From positions 248,001-312,000 of the forward strand of contig NZ_KQ948934.1 in the NCBI RefSeq assembly GCF_001514235.1: a stretch of DNA of 64,000 nucleotides. The letters are read 5' to 3'. The position numbers and the translations under genes are program-made. The notes below the pieces were generated by a model. The model worked only from the letters and a program-made list of their open reading frames with translations. It had not been told where the DNA came from and made no database searches. This document shows positions 37,140-44,510 of the stretch, one piece after another. How positions within the stretch are numbered: position 1 is the first letter of the stretch; the number at the start of each line of letters is the position of its first letter. This DNA comes from Streptomyces caeruleatus (lineage in GTDB: Bacteria; Actinomycetota; Actinomycetes; Streptomycetales; Streptomycetaceae).

Positions 37140-38081
37140 ATGCGACGCCGTACCCCGCCCCCGCCCTCCCCCCTGCCGCAGCGCGACGGGGTGGATGCCG
37201 TACGGGTGCGATTGCCGGCCGGGGACGCATGGGCGACCGTGCGGGATCATCTCGTGGCTCGGCTCGCGGCCGAGCCCGGGGTGATCGACGCCATGCTCGA
37301 CGCGGGGCGCGTCGTGGACGCGGCCGGGCGTCCGGTACCACGGGACATGGCGTACGTACCGGGCATGTTCGTGTGGTTCCACCGGGAACTTCCCACTGAG
37401 GAACGTGTGCCGTACGAGGTCGACGTCGTCTATCGGGACGAGCACGTGGTGGTGGCCGACAAGCCGCACTTCCTGGCCACGACCCCGCGCGGCAGCCATG
37501 TCACCGAGACGGCTCTGGCCCGGCTGCGGCGGCAGCTGGGCATCCCCGCGCTGGGCGCGGCGCACCGGCTGGACCGGCTGACTGCCGGGCTGGTGCTGTT
37601 CACCGTGCGGCCGGAGGAGCGCGGGGCGTACCAGTCGCTGTTCCGCGACCGGCGGGTGGCGAAGGAGTACGAGGCGGTGGCCCCGTACAGCCCGACGCTG
37701 GCTCTCCCTCGTACCGTGCGCAGCCGGATCGTCAAGGAGCGCGGGGTCATGGCGGCCCGCGAGGTCACGGGTGAGCCGAACGCCGTGAGCAGGGTCGAGC
37801 TGCTGGAGCACCGAGACGGGCGTGCCCGGTACCGGCTGACACCGAGTACCGGGCAGACGCACCAACTACGGGTGCACATGAGCGCCTTGGGGGTGCCGAT
37901 CCTCGGCGATCCCCTCTATCCGGTCGTAACCGGCCCCGTGCCGGCCGGTGACTTCCGCCGTCCGCTCCAACTGCTGGCGAAGGTGCTGGAGTTCACCGAT
38001 CCGGTCACCGGGCGCGAGCACCGGTTCGTCAGCCCGCGTGTACTGCGGGCCTGGTCGTCGTACGAGGAGTGGGCCGGGTGA
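37140..38081 (+). CDS. RluA-family pseudouridine synthase
   Basis: 313 residues. Catalytic D145 in the HRLDRLTAGLVLF motif, with ARYRLTPSTGQTHQLRVHMSALG and ILGDPLYP downstream, all RluA-family signatures. An S4-like N-terminal part (DAMLDAGRVVDAAG) could bind RNA. Isomerises uridine in rRNA or tRNA; target unknown. Start ATG at 37140, no clear ribosome site, with a GTG at 37137 as alternative. Converges on the P450 gene (18 bases between stops). Confidence 0.92.
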   Translation: MRRRTPPPPSPLPQRDGVDAVRVRLPAGDAWATVRDHLVARLAAEPGVIDAMLDAGRVVDAAGRPVPRDMAYVPGMFVWFHRELPTEERVPYEVDVVYRDEHVVVADKPHFLATTPRGSHVTETALARLRRQLGIPALGAAHRLDRLTAGLVLFTVRPEERGAYQSLFRDRRVAKEYEAVAPYSPTLALPRTVRSRIVKERGVMAAREVTGEPNAVSRVELLEHRDGRARYRLTPSTGQTHQLRVHMSALGVPILGDPLYPVVTGPVPAGDFRRPLQLLAKVLEFTDPVTGREHRFVSPRVLRAWSSYEEWAG

Positions 38082-38099
38082 CTCCCGTGCCCCGGCGGC

Positions 38100-39581
38100 T
38101 CACTCGCCGCGCCACCAGCGCAGAACCCGCTGGAACAGCCTCGGTCGGCGGACCGGTTCGGGCGTCGGGATCGGGGCGGAGCCCGGGACGCTGGGCGCAG
38201 CGGTCGGCTCCGGAGCCGGCGGCTGCGCCTGGGGCACACTGAACGACCGGTTGCCCAGGCGCTGCGCCGACAGCGGGTGCTGGGGGCCCATCGAGTCGTC
38301 CTGCTGGGGCTTGGGCGCGAACTGCACCGGCAGTTCCACCAGATGCCGGTTCGAGATGCTCTCCCGCCACTGCAGTTCCTCCTCGTCGCAGTCGAGCTCG
38401 ACATCGGGAAGGCGGGTCAGCAGCGCGTCGACGCCGACGTCGGCGATGGCACGGCCGATGTCCTGGCCCGGACACTCATGGGGACCACCGCTGAAGGCGA
38501 GGTGCGAGCGGTTGCCCTGCATGTTGGCCCCCGTGTCGGGGCGGACGCGCGGGTCGACGTTGCCCGGCGCGATACCCATGAGAAGTCCGTCGCCCTGGCG
38601 GATACGCTGCCCGCCCAGTTCGGTCTCCCGCTTGGCGAAATAGCCCAGCACGGTGCTGAACGGCGGCTCGTCCCACATGGACTGTTCGACCGCCTGGGGC
38701 ACCGTCATCTGTCCGCCGCTGAGCTGAGCGCGGAACCGCGGGTCGGTGAGCACCACGCGCAGCACGTTGGCGAGAAGGTTGGCGGTGCTTTCGTACGCGA
38801 CGATCAGGACGAGGCGCAGATGCTGGCCGACCTCTTCGTCGGTGAGTCGCGCCGGGTGGTTGATCAGATGGCTGGTGAAGTCGTCCTGGGGTTCGGCCCT
38901 GCGGCGGGCGGTGAGCCGCATCAGGACGCCCATGATGTACTCGTTGCTCGCGATGGCGGTCTCGGTGCCCTTGGGCAGGTCGCGTGCGGCCTGCACGAGG
39001 CGGTCGTTGTACTCCTCGGGCATGCCGAGGATCTCGCACATCACCATCATCGGCAGGCGCTCGGCGAACTGGGCGACCAGCTCGGCCCCGCCCTCCTCAC
39101 AGAACTGGTTGACGAGGTGCTGGGTCGCGCGGTTGATGTGACGACGGATGCCCCGGTGGTCAATGGTCGAGATGGCACCGGTGACCGCGCCCCTCAGCCG
39201 CAGGTGCTCGTCGCCCTCGGCGTAACAGCACAGTGGCTGCCAGGCGAGATGCGGCATGAGCGGGTGATCGGGTTTCACGCTCCCGTCCTGCAGTCGGGCC
39301 CACAAACGGGTGTCCCGGCTGTACTGCGAGGGCGTACGCACCATGTGCATGTTCTCGGTATGACCGAGCACCACCCACACCGGCACATCCTCGTGCAGCA
39401 GTGCGGGAGCCACGGGCCCGTGCTCGGCACGGAGTTTCTCGTACACGGCTCCCAGGTCCTCCGCGTCGGGGCCGTACAGCCGGCGCAGCCCGCCGGGGCC
39501 GATGCCGTGCGCGGGGCAGCCGGGGGGCGGGACGGCCGTGGAGTCGTCCGTACCGGTCGGGAAGAGGGATTCAGGCGTCAC
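38100..39581 (-). CDS. cvnE: Cytochrome P450 of the CYP157 type, lacking ExxR (conservon-associated)
   Basis: 493 residues. Heme ligand C370 in FSGGPHECPGQ is intact, and the I helix carries AYEST (262-266). The K-helix, normally ExxR, reads E299-Q-S-M-W303, so the invariant Glu and Arg align with Gln and Trp; CYP157 members are known for this loss. After the P450 core comes a ~70-residue proline-rich tail ending in a basic amphipathic segment (RLFQRVLRWWRGE) that could bind the membrane. Fifth gene of the conservon, 70 bases after cvnD. Probable ortholog of S. coelicolor SCO1626 (rarE), by locus. Confidence 0.92.
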   Translation of the reverse strand: MTPESLFPTGTDDSTAVPPPGCPAHGIGPGGLRRLYGPDAEDLGAVYEKLRAEHGPVAPALLHEDVPVWVVLGHTENMHMVRTPSQYSRDTRLWARLQDGSVKPDHPLMPHLAWQPLCCYAEGDEHLRLRGAVTGAISTIDHRGIRRHINRATQHLVNQFCEEGGAELVAQFAERLPMMVMCEILGMPEEYNDRLVQAARDLPKGTETAIASNEYIMGVLMRLTARRRAEPQDDFTSHLINHPARLTDEEVGQHLRLVLIVAYESTANLLANVLRVVLTDPRFRAQLSGGQMTVPQAVEQSMWDEPPFSTVLGYFAKRETELGGQRIRQGDGLLMGIAPGNVDPRVRPDTGANMQGNRSHLAFSGGPHECPGQDIGRAIADVGVDALLTRLPDVELDCDEEELQWRESISNRHLVELPVQFAPKPQQDDSMGPQHPLSAQRLGNRSFSVPQAQPPAPEPTAAPSVPGSAPIPTPEPVRRPRLFQRVLRWWRGE

Positions 39582-39651
39582 GATGGTCGCTCCGAAGCTG
39601 AGGTGAATCCGGTGTACAGAGGTGAGAGGGGGGTGGCGGGGGTGGGGGCGG

Positions 39652-40272
39652 CTAGGCGGGGGCCTTCGCCATGGCCAGCGCGTGCAGGAAGCGCATGAGG
39701 GTCATCAGGACGTCCCGGCTGGAGGCCCGGCGGCGTACGTCGCACTCGACGATGGGGATCTCCTCGGGCAGGTCGAGTGCCGTACGGAGTTCGGCGACGG
39801 GGTAACGGGGCGCGTCCGGGAAGGTGTTGACGGCCACCACGAAGGGCACGCCGCGTTCCTCCAGCCGTCCCATGACGTCGAAGCTGACCTCCAGGCGGCG
39901 GGTGTCGATCAGCACGACCGCGCCCAGCGCACCGTCGAACAGCCCGTTCCACAGGAACCAGAAGCGCTCCTGGCCGGGGGTGCCGAAGAGATACAGCACG
40001 AGCTGCTCGGTGATGCTGATGCGACCGAAGTCCATCGCGACGGTGGTGGCCGTCTTGGTGTCCGAGCCGAAGTTGTCGTCGACGCCGATGCCCGCCTGCG
40101 TCATGGTCTCTTCGGTGGTCAGCGGCCTGATCTCGCTGACCGAGCCGACCATGGTCGTCTTGCCGACACCGAAGCCGCCCACGATCACGATCTTGACCGC
40201 GGCCTCTGCCGTGTGCGGCAGCTGGTCCTCGGTCCGGGGGCCGGGGACGGTGTCAGAGCCTTTGAAGTCCAT
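39652..40272 (-). CDS. cvnD: Conservon GTPase CvnD
   Basis: 206 residues. Ras-like/MglA-type small GTPase: P-loop GGFGVGKTT, switch region TMTQAGIGVDDNFG, G3 LFGTPGQERFWF, G4 VAVNTF. G4 has NTF rather than NKxD, as in other conservon GTPases. The start overlaps the end of cvnC by 20 bases. Conservons are thought to act as membrane-associated signalling complexes that resemble G-protein systems; in S. coelicolor the cvn9 (rar) set restrains aerial growth. Confidence 0.95.
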   Translation of the reverse strand: MDFKGSDTVPGPRTEDQLPHTAEAAVKIVIVGGFGVGKTTMVGSVSEIRPLTTEETMTQAGIGVDDNFGSDTKTATTVAMDFGRISITEQLVLYLFGTPGQERFWFLWNGLFDGALGAVVLIDTRRLEVSFDVMGRLEERGVPFVVAVNTFPDAPRYPVAELRTALDLPEEIPIVECDVRRRASSRDVLMTLMRFLHALAMAKAPA

Positions 40273-40654
40273 GCATCACCGCTTCGAGGATTGAACGGTC
40301 GGCGACGGACTGGCGCACGATCGGGTTGCGGGCCGTCACCAGTCCGGCCGTCAGCATGTCGGTGAGCAGCACCGTCATCATGCTGAACGGCAGGTTGAGG
40401 TAGGCCGACAGCTCGGCCACGGACAGGGGGGTGGAACAGAGCCGGAGCAGCGCCGACTGCTCGGGCGTGGCGGAGGGCGGGGGCTCGGCGCGCGCCACGA
40501 TTAACGTGACGAGGTCGAGGTCGCCGTCGCGCTCGCCGCCGTCCGGTCCGGCGACCACGAAGAGCCGCTCGGGGTTCTTCGGCTTGCCGGCCCTGGGGGG
40601 TGGTGAGGGCGGTTGTTGCTTGGGGACTCGCCGCTGGCGTTGCGGAGGAGTCAT
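40253..40654 (-). CDS. cvnC: Conservon DUF742 protein CvnC, with a TTA codon
   Basis: 133 residues. A basic proline-rich N-terminus is followed by the DUF742 core (RLFVVAGPDGGERDGDLDLVTLIVARA, then LRLCSTPLSVAELSAYLNLPF, a winged-helix-like part). The ATG overlaps the cvnB stop (ATGA). Codon 51 (bases 40502-40504, complement) is TTA, the bldA codon, which could make the level of this conservon subunit developmentally timed. Confidence 0.95.
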   Translation of the reverse strand: MTPPQRQRRVPKQQPPSPPPRAGKPKNPERLFVVAGPDGGERDGDLDLVTLIVARAEPPPSATPEQSALLRLCSTPLSVAELSAYLNLPFSMMTVLLTDMLTAGLVTARNPIVRQSVADRSILEAVMHGLQRL

Positions 40655-41058
40655 ACGGTCTGCCCGTTGCGCCTGGGAGGACTGGTGAGATGGGCACCGA
40701 TGCGGGCGACGAGGTCGGACATGCGGTTGCTCATGCGGCCGGGTTCGGCGAACGTGTCGGAGAGCACGGCGAGATAGGCGTTGGCGCCGGCGGCCATCAG
40801 ATAGAAGTAGCCGCCGTTGATCTCGATGAGGACCATCTTCATCTTGCCGTCGCTGTTCGGGATCTCCGTGGCGACAGCGCTCGCCAGGCTCTGCAGCCCC
40901 GCGCACGCCGCGGCGACGCGGTCGGCGGTGTCCGGGTCACCGCCGTAGCGGGCGATGCGCAGACCGTCGGCGGAGAGCACGACGATCATCTCGATGCCCG
41001 GTACGCCGTCGTGGAGCTCCTTGAGCATCCAGTCGAAGTTGGCGCGCTGCTGGATCAC
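40651..41058 (-). CDS. cvnB: Conservon roadblock/LC7 protein CvnB
   Basis: 135 residues from a GTG that overlaps the cvnA stop (GTGA). Roadblock/LC7 domain: FDWMLKELHDGVPGIEMIVVLSADGLRIAR, then GYFYLMAAGANAYLAVLSD. Such proteins regulate Ras-like GTPases, consistent with cvnD downstream. The open frame upstream of 41058 is a shadow of cvnA. Confidence 0.95.
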   Translation of the reverse strand: MIQQRANFDWMLKELHDGVPGIEMIVVLSADGLRIARYGGDPDTADRVAAACAGLQSLASAVATEIPNSDGKMKMVLIEINGGYFYLMAAGANAYLAVLSDTFAEPGRMSNRMSDLVARIGAHLTSPPRRNGQTV

Positions 41059-42665
41059 TTGATGTCCCCCTCGTCGTCGGCCTCGGGGCGGGCCGGTTGG
41101 GCGGGTTGGGCGGGTTGGGTTCGCGGCTTGAGCGTGAGCGGGTCGGGCTTGTCCTTGAGTCCGTTCCAGAACGCCTCGACCCACGCGCCGGGAACGGACT
41201 CGTCCTTCGCCGGCTCGGGCTCGGGGTCCGGCTTGGGCGTGGACCAGATGGTCGGCCTGCCCTCGCGCTCGGCCTGCTCGATGGCGGCCTGCTCGGCGAT
41301 GCGCTTGCTGAGCGGGGTCTTGACCCGGCTGCGGCGCTGGGGCAGCCCGCCCGCGGTCCATTCGGTGACGACGGGGACGTCGTCCTCCATGGAGGCCATG
41401 GCCGCGGTGATCTTCGGGCTGGTGGGGCGCCGCTTCTTGGGGGCGCGCTTGGGGCCCTCGAGCGCGTCGGGGTCGGCCTTGGGCGCGGCCCCGGCGCCGA
41501 TGCCGTGGGCGAGTCCGGGAGCGGGGTCGTTGGTCATCATCTCGCGCGGCACGACGAGGATGGCGCGCACACCGCCGTACGCGGAGGAGCGCAGCGAGAC
41601 CTGCATGTTGAAGGCCGTGCAGAGACGGCCGACGACGGCGAGGCCGAGGCGCGGGGACTCACCGATGTCCTGGAGGTCGGTGCCCTGCTTGGCGCGTTCG
41701 AGCATGCCCTCGACCCGGGCGCGGGCCTCCTCGCTGAGGCTGACGCCGGAGTCCTCGATCTCGATCGCGACCCCGGTCTGCACCTCGGTGGCGGTGACGT
41801 GCACCTTGGTCTGCGGCGGCGAGTAGCGGGTGGCGTTGTCGAGGAGTTCGGCCGCAGCGTGGATGATCGGCTCGACGGAGATCCCGGCGATGTTGACCTG
41901 GGCGATGGAGTCCAGGCTGATGCGCCGGTACTCCAGGATCCGCGACATGGCGCCGCGCAGCACGCTGTACAGCGGAACGGGGTCGGGCCACTGACGGCCC
42001 GGTCGGCCGCCGCCGAGCACGGAGATCGAGTCGGCGAGACGGCCGATCAGCATGGTGCCGTGGTCGATGCGCAGCAGGTCGTCGAAGACCTCGGGGTTAC
42101 GTCCGTGGTCCTCCTCCATCTCCCGGAGTTCCACGGCCTGTTGGTGCACGATCGACTGGACGCGGCGGGCGATGTTGACGAACGAGCGCTGGGCGGAGTC
42201 GCGGAGCGCTTCCTGGTGGTCGACGAGGTCGAGCATCGACTGCACCAACGACAGTTCCGCCCGGGAGAGATGGGCGTAGGACGGGTCGAGCTTGGCGAGG
42301 TCGCGCATCACCTCATAGGTGGAAGCGCCGCGCTGCAGCCGGTTGATCGCGGCGGGCGTGATCTCCGTGGCGAGCCGGTCCATCGCCTCGTCGTGGGCGG
42401 CGACGCGCCCTTCCAGATACGCGGTGTGACGGGCGTGCTCGGCCCGCAGATCCCGCAGCGCGCGGCCGCGGCGCACGACTTCGGCCGCGGACACCAGCAC
42501 CAGCAGCATGGCCACGGCACCGCACACGCCGACGGCCGTCCGGGCCGGCTCCGTCACCACGGCGACGGCAGCTCCGGTCGCCGCGGCCATCGCTATGGCC
42601 GGCAGCAACAGCACGCGCGCGTACGGGAGTTCACGGCGACTGGGCTGGGATTGAACGCTCACCAT
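41055..42665 (-). CDS. cvnA: Conservon sensor histidine kinase-like protein CvnA
   Basis: 536 residues from ATG at 42665 (GAGGG five bases upstream). Two N-terminal transmembrane helices (VLLLPAIAMAAATGAAVAVV and VGVCGAVAMLLVLVSAAEVV) separated by a very short loop, a coiled-coil linker, then an ATPase domain with AAELLDNATRYSPPQTKV as N box and LGLAVVGRLC as a G2 remnant. There is no clear phosphoacceptor histidine motif. The tail is disordered and ends in a TQPAQPAQPARPE repeat. First gene of the conservon; it heads a tightly coupled operon. Confidence 0.95.
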   Translation of the reverse strand: MVSVQSQPSRRELPYARVLLLPAIAMAAATGAAVAVVTEPARTAVGVCGAVAMLLVLVSAAEVVRRGRALRDLRAEHARHTAYLEGRVAAHDEAMDRLATEITPAAINRLQRGASTYEVMRDLAKLDPSYAHLSRAELSLVQSMLDLVDHQEALRDSAQRSFVNIARRVQSIVHQQAVELREMEEDHGRNPEVFDDLLRIDHGTMLIGRLADSISVLGGGRPGRQWPDPVPLYSVLRGAMSRILEYRRISLDSIAQVNIAGISVEPIIHAAAELLDNATRYSPPQTKVHVTATEVQTGVAIEIEDSGVSLSEEARARVEGMLERAKQGTDLQDIGESPRLGLAVVGRLCTAFNMQVSLRSSAYGGVRAILVVPREMMTNDPAPGLAHGIGAGAAPKADPDALEGPKRAPKKRRPTSPKITAAMASMEDDVPVVTEWTAGGLPQRRSRVKTPLSKRIAEQAAIEQAEREGRPTIWSTPKPDPEPEPAKDESVPGAWVEAFWNGLKDKPDPLTLKPRTQPAQPAQPARPEADDEGDIK

Positions 42666-43029
42666 GTGGGCCCTCTGAAACGAATCGGGTGGGTGTAGGG
42701 GGAGCTTGCAGGGGGGAATGTCATGGGTATGTCGGAATCTTCTGCATGATTGGGGAACAAGCGCACGATTACACCTCAACTCGGTGCGCTGCGGGCGAGC
42801 TTAGTCCGACCGGATCATCGCTGTGTCATATTCAGCAAGCACCTGAAATGGGGTGCGCGGCGGTAGTACGCTCGGCTCCATTTATACGCTCGGATTACAT
42901 TCGTACACGCTGCGTCATGGCGCACGGGCGTGCGAAGATACTCACCGTGACGGGTGAAGAGCGGATTCCGGCGGATGCCCGCTGCGCTGCCTTCCGCGAT
43001 ACCTGCCGCGGATGCCTGCCCGGAGCGGC

Positions 43030-43067
43030 AAAAAAGAAAGGCAAGGAGGTCTCCGACTCCTTGCCAC
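43030..43067 (-). ncRNA. Candidate short terminated transcript divergent from rgt
   Basis: On the minus strand TTGCCG (43097-43102) and TATAAG (43074-43079) are spaced 17 bases, a near-ideal housekeeping promoter. About seven bases later begins a perfect nine-base hairpin GGCAAGGAG/CTCCTTGCC (43040-43065) followed by TTTCTTTTTTG. The predicted RNA is only ~40 bases unless the terminator is bypassed, in which case it would read towards cvnA (start 42665). The -35 lies inside the RAE. The rest of the 42666-43167 gap has no supported gene. Confidence 0.45.
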
Positions 43068-43088
43068 TCTCAACTTATAGCGCACCGG

Positions 43089-43108
43089 GGGGCTTGCGGC
43101 AAGGCCCC
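43089..43108. promoter_or_regulatory. Rifamycin-associated element (RAE)
   Basis: GGGGCTTGCGGCAAGGCCCC. This matches the palindromic RAE reported upstream of rifamycin-inactivating genes in actinomycetes. It lies 60 bases before the rgt start and predicts induction of rgt-helR by rifamycins. A TTGCGG inside it followed by CAGAAT (43119-43124) could be the plus-strand promoter. Confidence 0.8.
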
Positions 43109-43167
43109 CGTCATACCGCAGAATCTCCGGCCTAGGCCAAAGACCTGCGGAAACGGGGAGTCGCGAA

Positions 43168-44379
43168 GTGCGTGTGCTGTTGTCGACCTATGGGTCGCGG
43201 GGGGATGTCGAGCCGATGGTCGGCCTGGCGGTGCGGTTGCGGGAGCTCGGTGCCGAGGTACGGGTGTGCGCTCCGCCGGACGAGGACTTCGCGCGACGGC
43301 TGGCCGGCGTCGACGTACCGCTGGTGCCGGTCGGCCCGTCGGCGCGCGCGCTGACGAAGGCGGTGGCGCCGCCGTCGTCGATGCCCCGGCGTGCGGCCGA
43401 GGTGATCGCCGGGCAGTTCGAGGTGATGCCCGCGGCGGCCGAGGGATGCGATGTGCTGGTGGCGACCGGCATGATGCCGGCCGCGGCAGGTGCCCGTTCG
43501 GTGGCCGAGAAGCTGGGCATCCCCTCCGTGTCCGTCACCTTCCAGCAGCTCACGCTGCCGTCGCCGCACCGCCCGCCGCTCGCCTACCGGGGCCGCCCGT
43601 TCCCGCCGGAGGTGACCGACAACCGGGCGCGGTGGGAGCTGGACGCCCAGAGCATCGACGCGCTGTTCGGTGAGGCGCTCAACACCAACCGGACGTCGAT
43701 CGGCCTGCCACCGGTGGCGCACGTCCGCGACTACGTCATCGGAGACCGGCCGTGGGTGGCGACGGACCCGGTCCTGGACCCCCTGCACGAGATGCCGGGC
43801 CTCGACGCCGTCCAGACCGGCGCGTGGATCGCACCCGACGTCCGCCCGCTGCCGGCCGAACTGGAGACCTTCCTGGACGCCGGCACCCCGCCGGTGTACG
43901 TCGGCTTCGGCAGCATGCCCCTGCACGACTCGACGGACGCCGCCCAGGTGGCCGTCGACGCGGTACGCGCCCAGGGCCGCCGCGTCCTGGTCTCCCGCGG
44001 CTGGGCCGACCTCGCCCTGATCGACGACCGGGACGACTGCCTCGCCGTGGGCGAGGCCAACCACCAGGCGCTGTTCGCCCGGGTGGCCGCCGTCATGCAC
44101 CACGGCGGCGCGGGGACGACGACCACGGCCGCCCGGGCCGGCGCACCCCAGGTCGTCGTGCCCCAGCTCGCGGACCAGCCGTACTGGGCCAGCCGGGTCG
44201 CCGACCTCGGCATCGGCGCGGCACACGACGGCCCGACGCCCACCTTGAAGTCCCTGTCCGCCGCGCTCGAAACGGCGCTCACGCCCGAGACCCGCACGCG
44301 AGCGACCGCCCTGGCGGCGACGATCCGCACCGACGGGACGGACGTAGCCGCGAAGCTGCTGCTCGACGGGGCCTTCTGA
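43168..44379 (+). CDS. rgt: Rifamycin-type glycosyltransferase Rgt
   Basis: 403 residues, GT-B family 1 glycosyltransferase (MGT/vancomycin GtfB type): starts RVLLSTYGSRGDVEPMVGLA and has the nucleotide-sugar signature MHHGGAGTTTTAARAGAPQVVVPQ. An RAE in the promoter and helR downstream identify it as the rifamycin O-glycosyltransferase group, which inactivates rifamycins with UDP-glucose. GTG has GGGGAG eight bases upstream. The substrate assignment rests on context and family recall, not on residues seen here. Other macrolide or polyene glycosyltransferases share the fold. Confidence 0.88.
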   Translation: MRVLLSTYGSRGDVEPMVGLAVRLRELGAEVRVCAPPDEDFARRLAGVDVPLVPVGPSARALTKAVAPPSSMPRRAAEVIAGQFEVMPAAAEGCDVLVATGMMPAAAGARSVAEKLGIPSVSVTFQQLTLPSPHRPPLAYRGRPFPPEVTDNRARWELDAQSIDALFGEALNTNRTSIGLPPVAHVRDYVIGDRPWVATDPVLDPLHEMPGLDAVQTGAWIAPDVRPLPAELETFLDAGTPPVYVGFGSMPLHDSTDAAQVAVDAVRAQGRRVLVSRGWADLALIDDRDDCLAVGEANHQALFARVAAVMHHGGAGTTTTAARAGAPQVVVPQLADQPYWASRVADLGIGAAHDGPTPTLKSLSAALETALTPETRTRATALAATIRTDGTDVAAKLLLDGAF

Positions 44380-44420
44380 GGACAGCCGCGTCCCACTGCA
44401 CCGCTGCACCCCCGCGACGC

Positions 44421-44476
44421 CGCAACACCGCAACACCGCAACACCGCAACACCGCAACATCGGAACACCGCAACAC
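44421..44476. repeat. 8-bp tandem repeat between rgt and helR
   Basis: Seven units of CGCAACAC (the fifth and sixth with one change each), starting 41 bases after the rgt stop and ending 34 bases before the helR start. Odd period for coding, so it is intergenic only. Confidence 0.85.
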
Positions 44477-44510
44477 CGCATTCAACCGCCCCCCTTTCGG
44501 AGCTGATGCC

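Noticed and set aside
36013..39581. Terpene synthase and the nearby P450 as a two-enzyme biosynthetic pair
   Set aside because: They are on opposite strands, separated by the RluA-type gene, and the P450 belongs to the conservon operon and lacks ExxR. Proximity alone is not enough to claim a pathway.
42689..43135. Plus-strand ORF in the gap between cvnA and rgt
   Set aside because: No ribosome site, no domain, and it runs over the divergent hairpin and the RAE; the region is better explained as regulatory.
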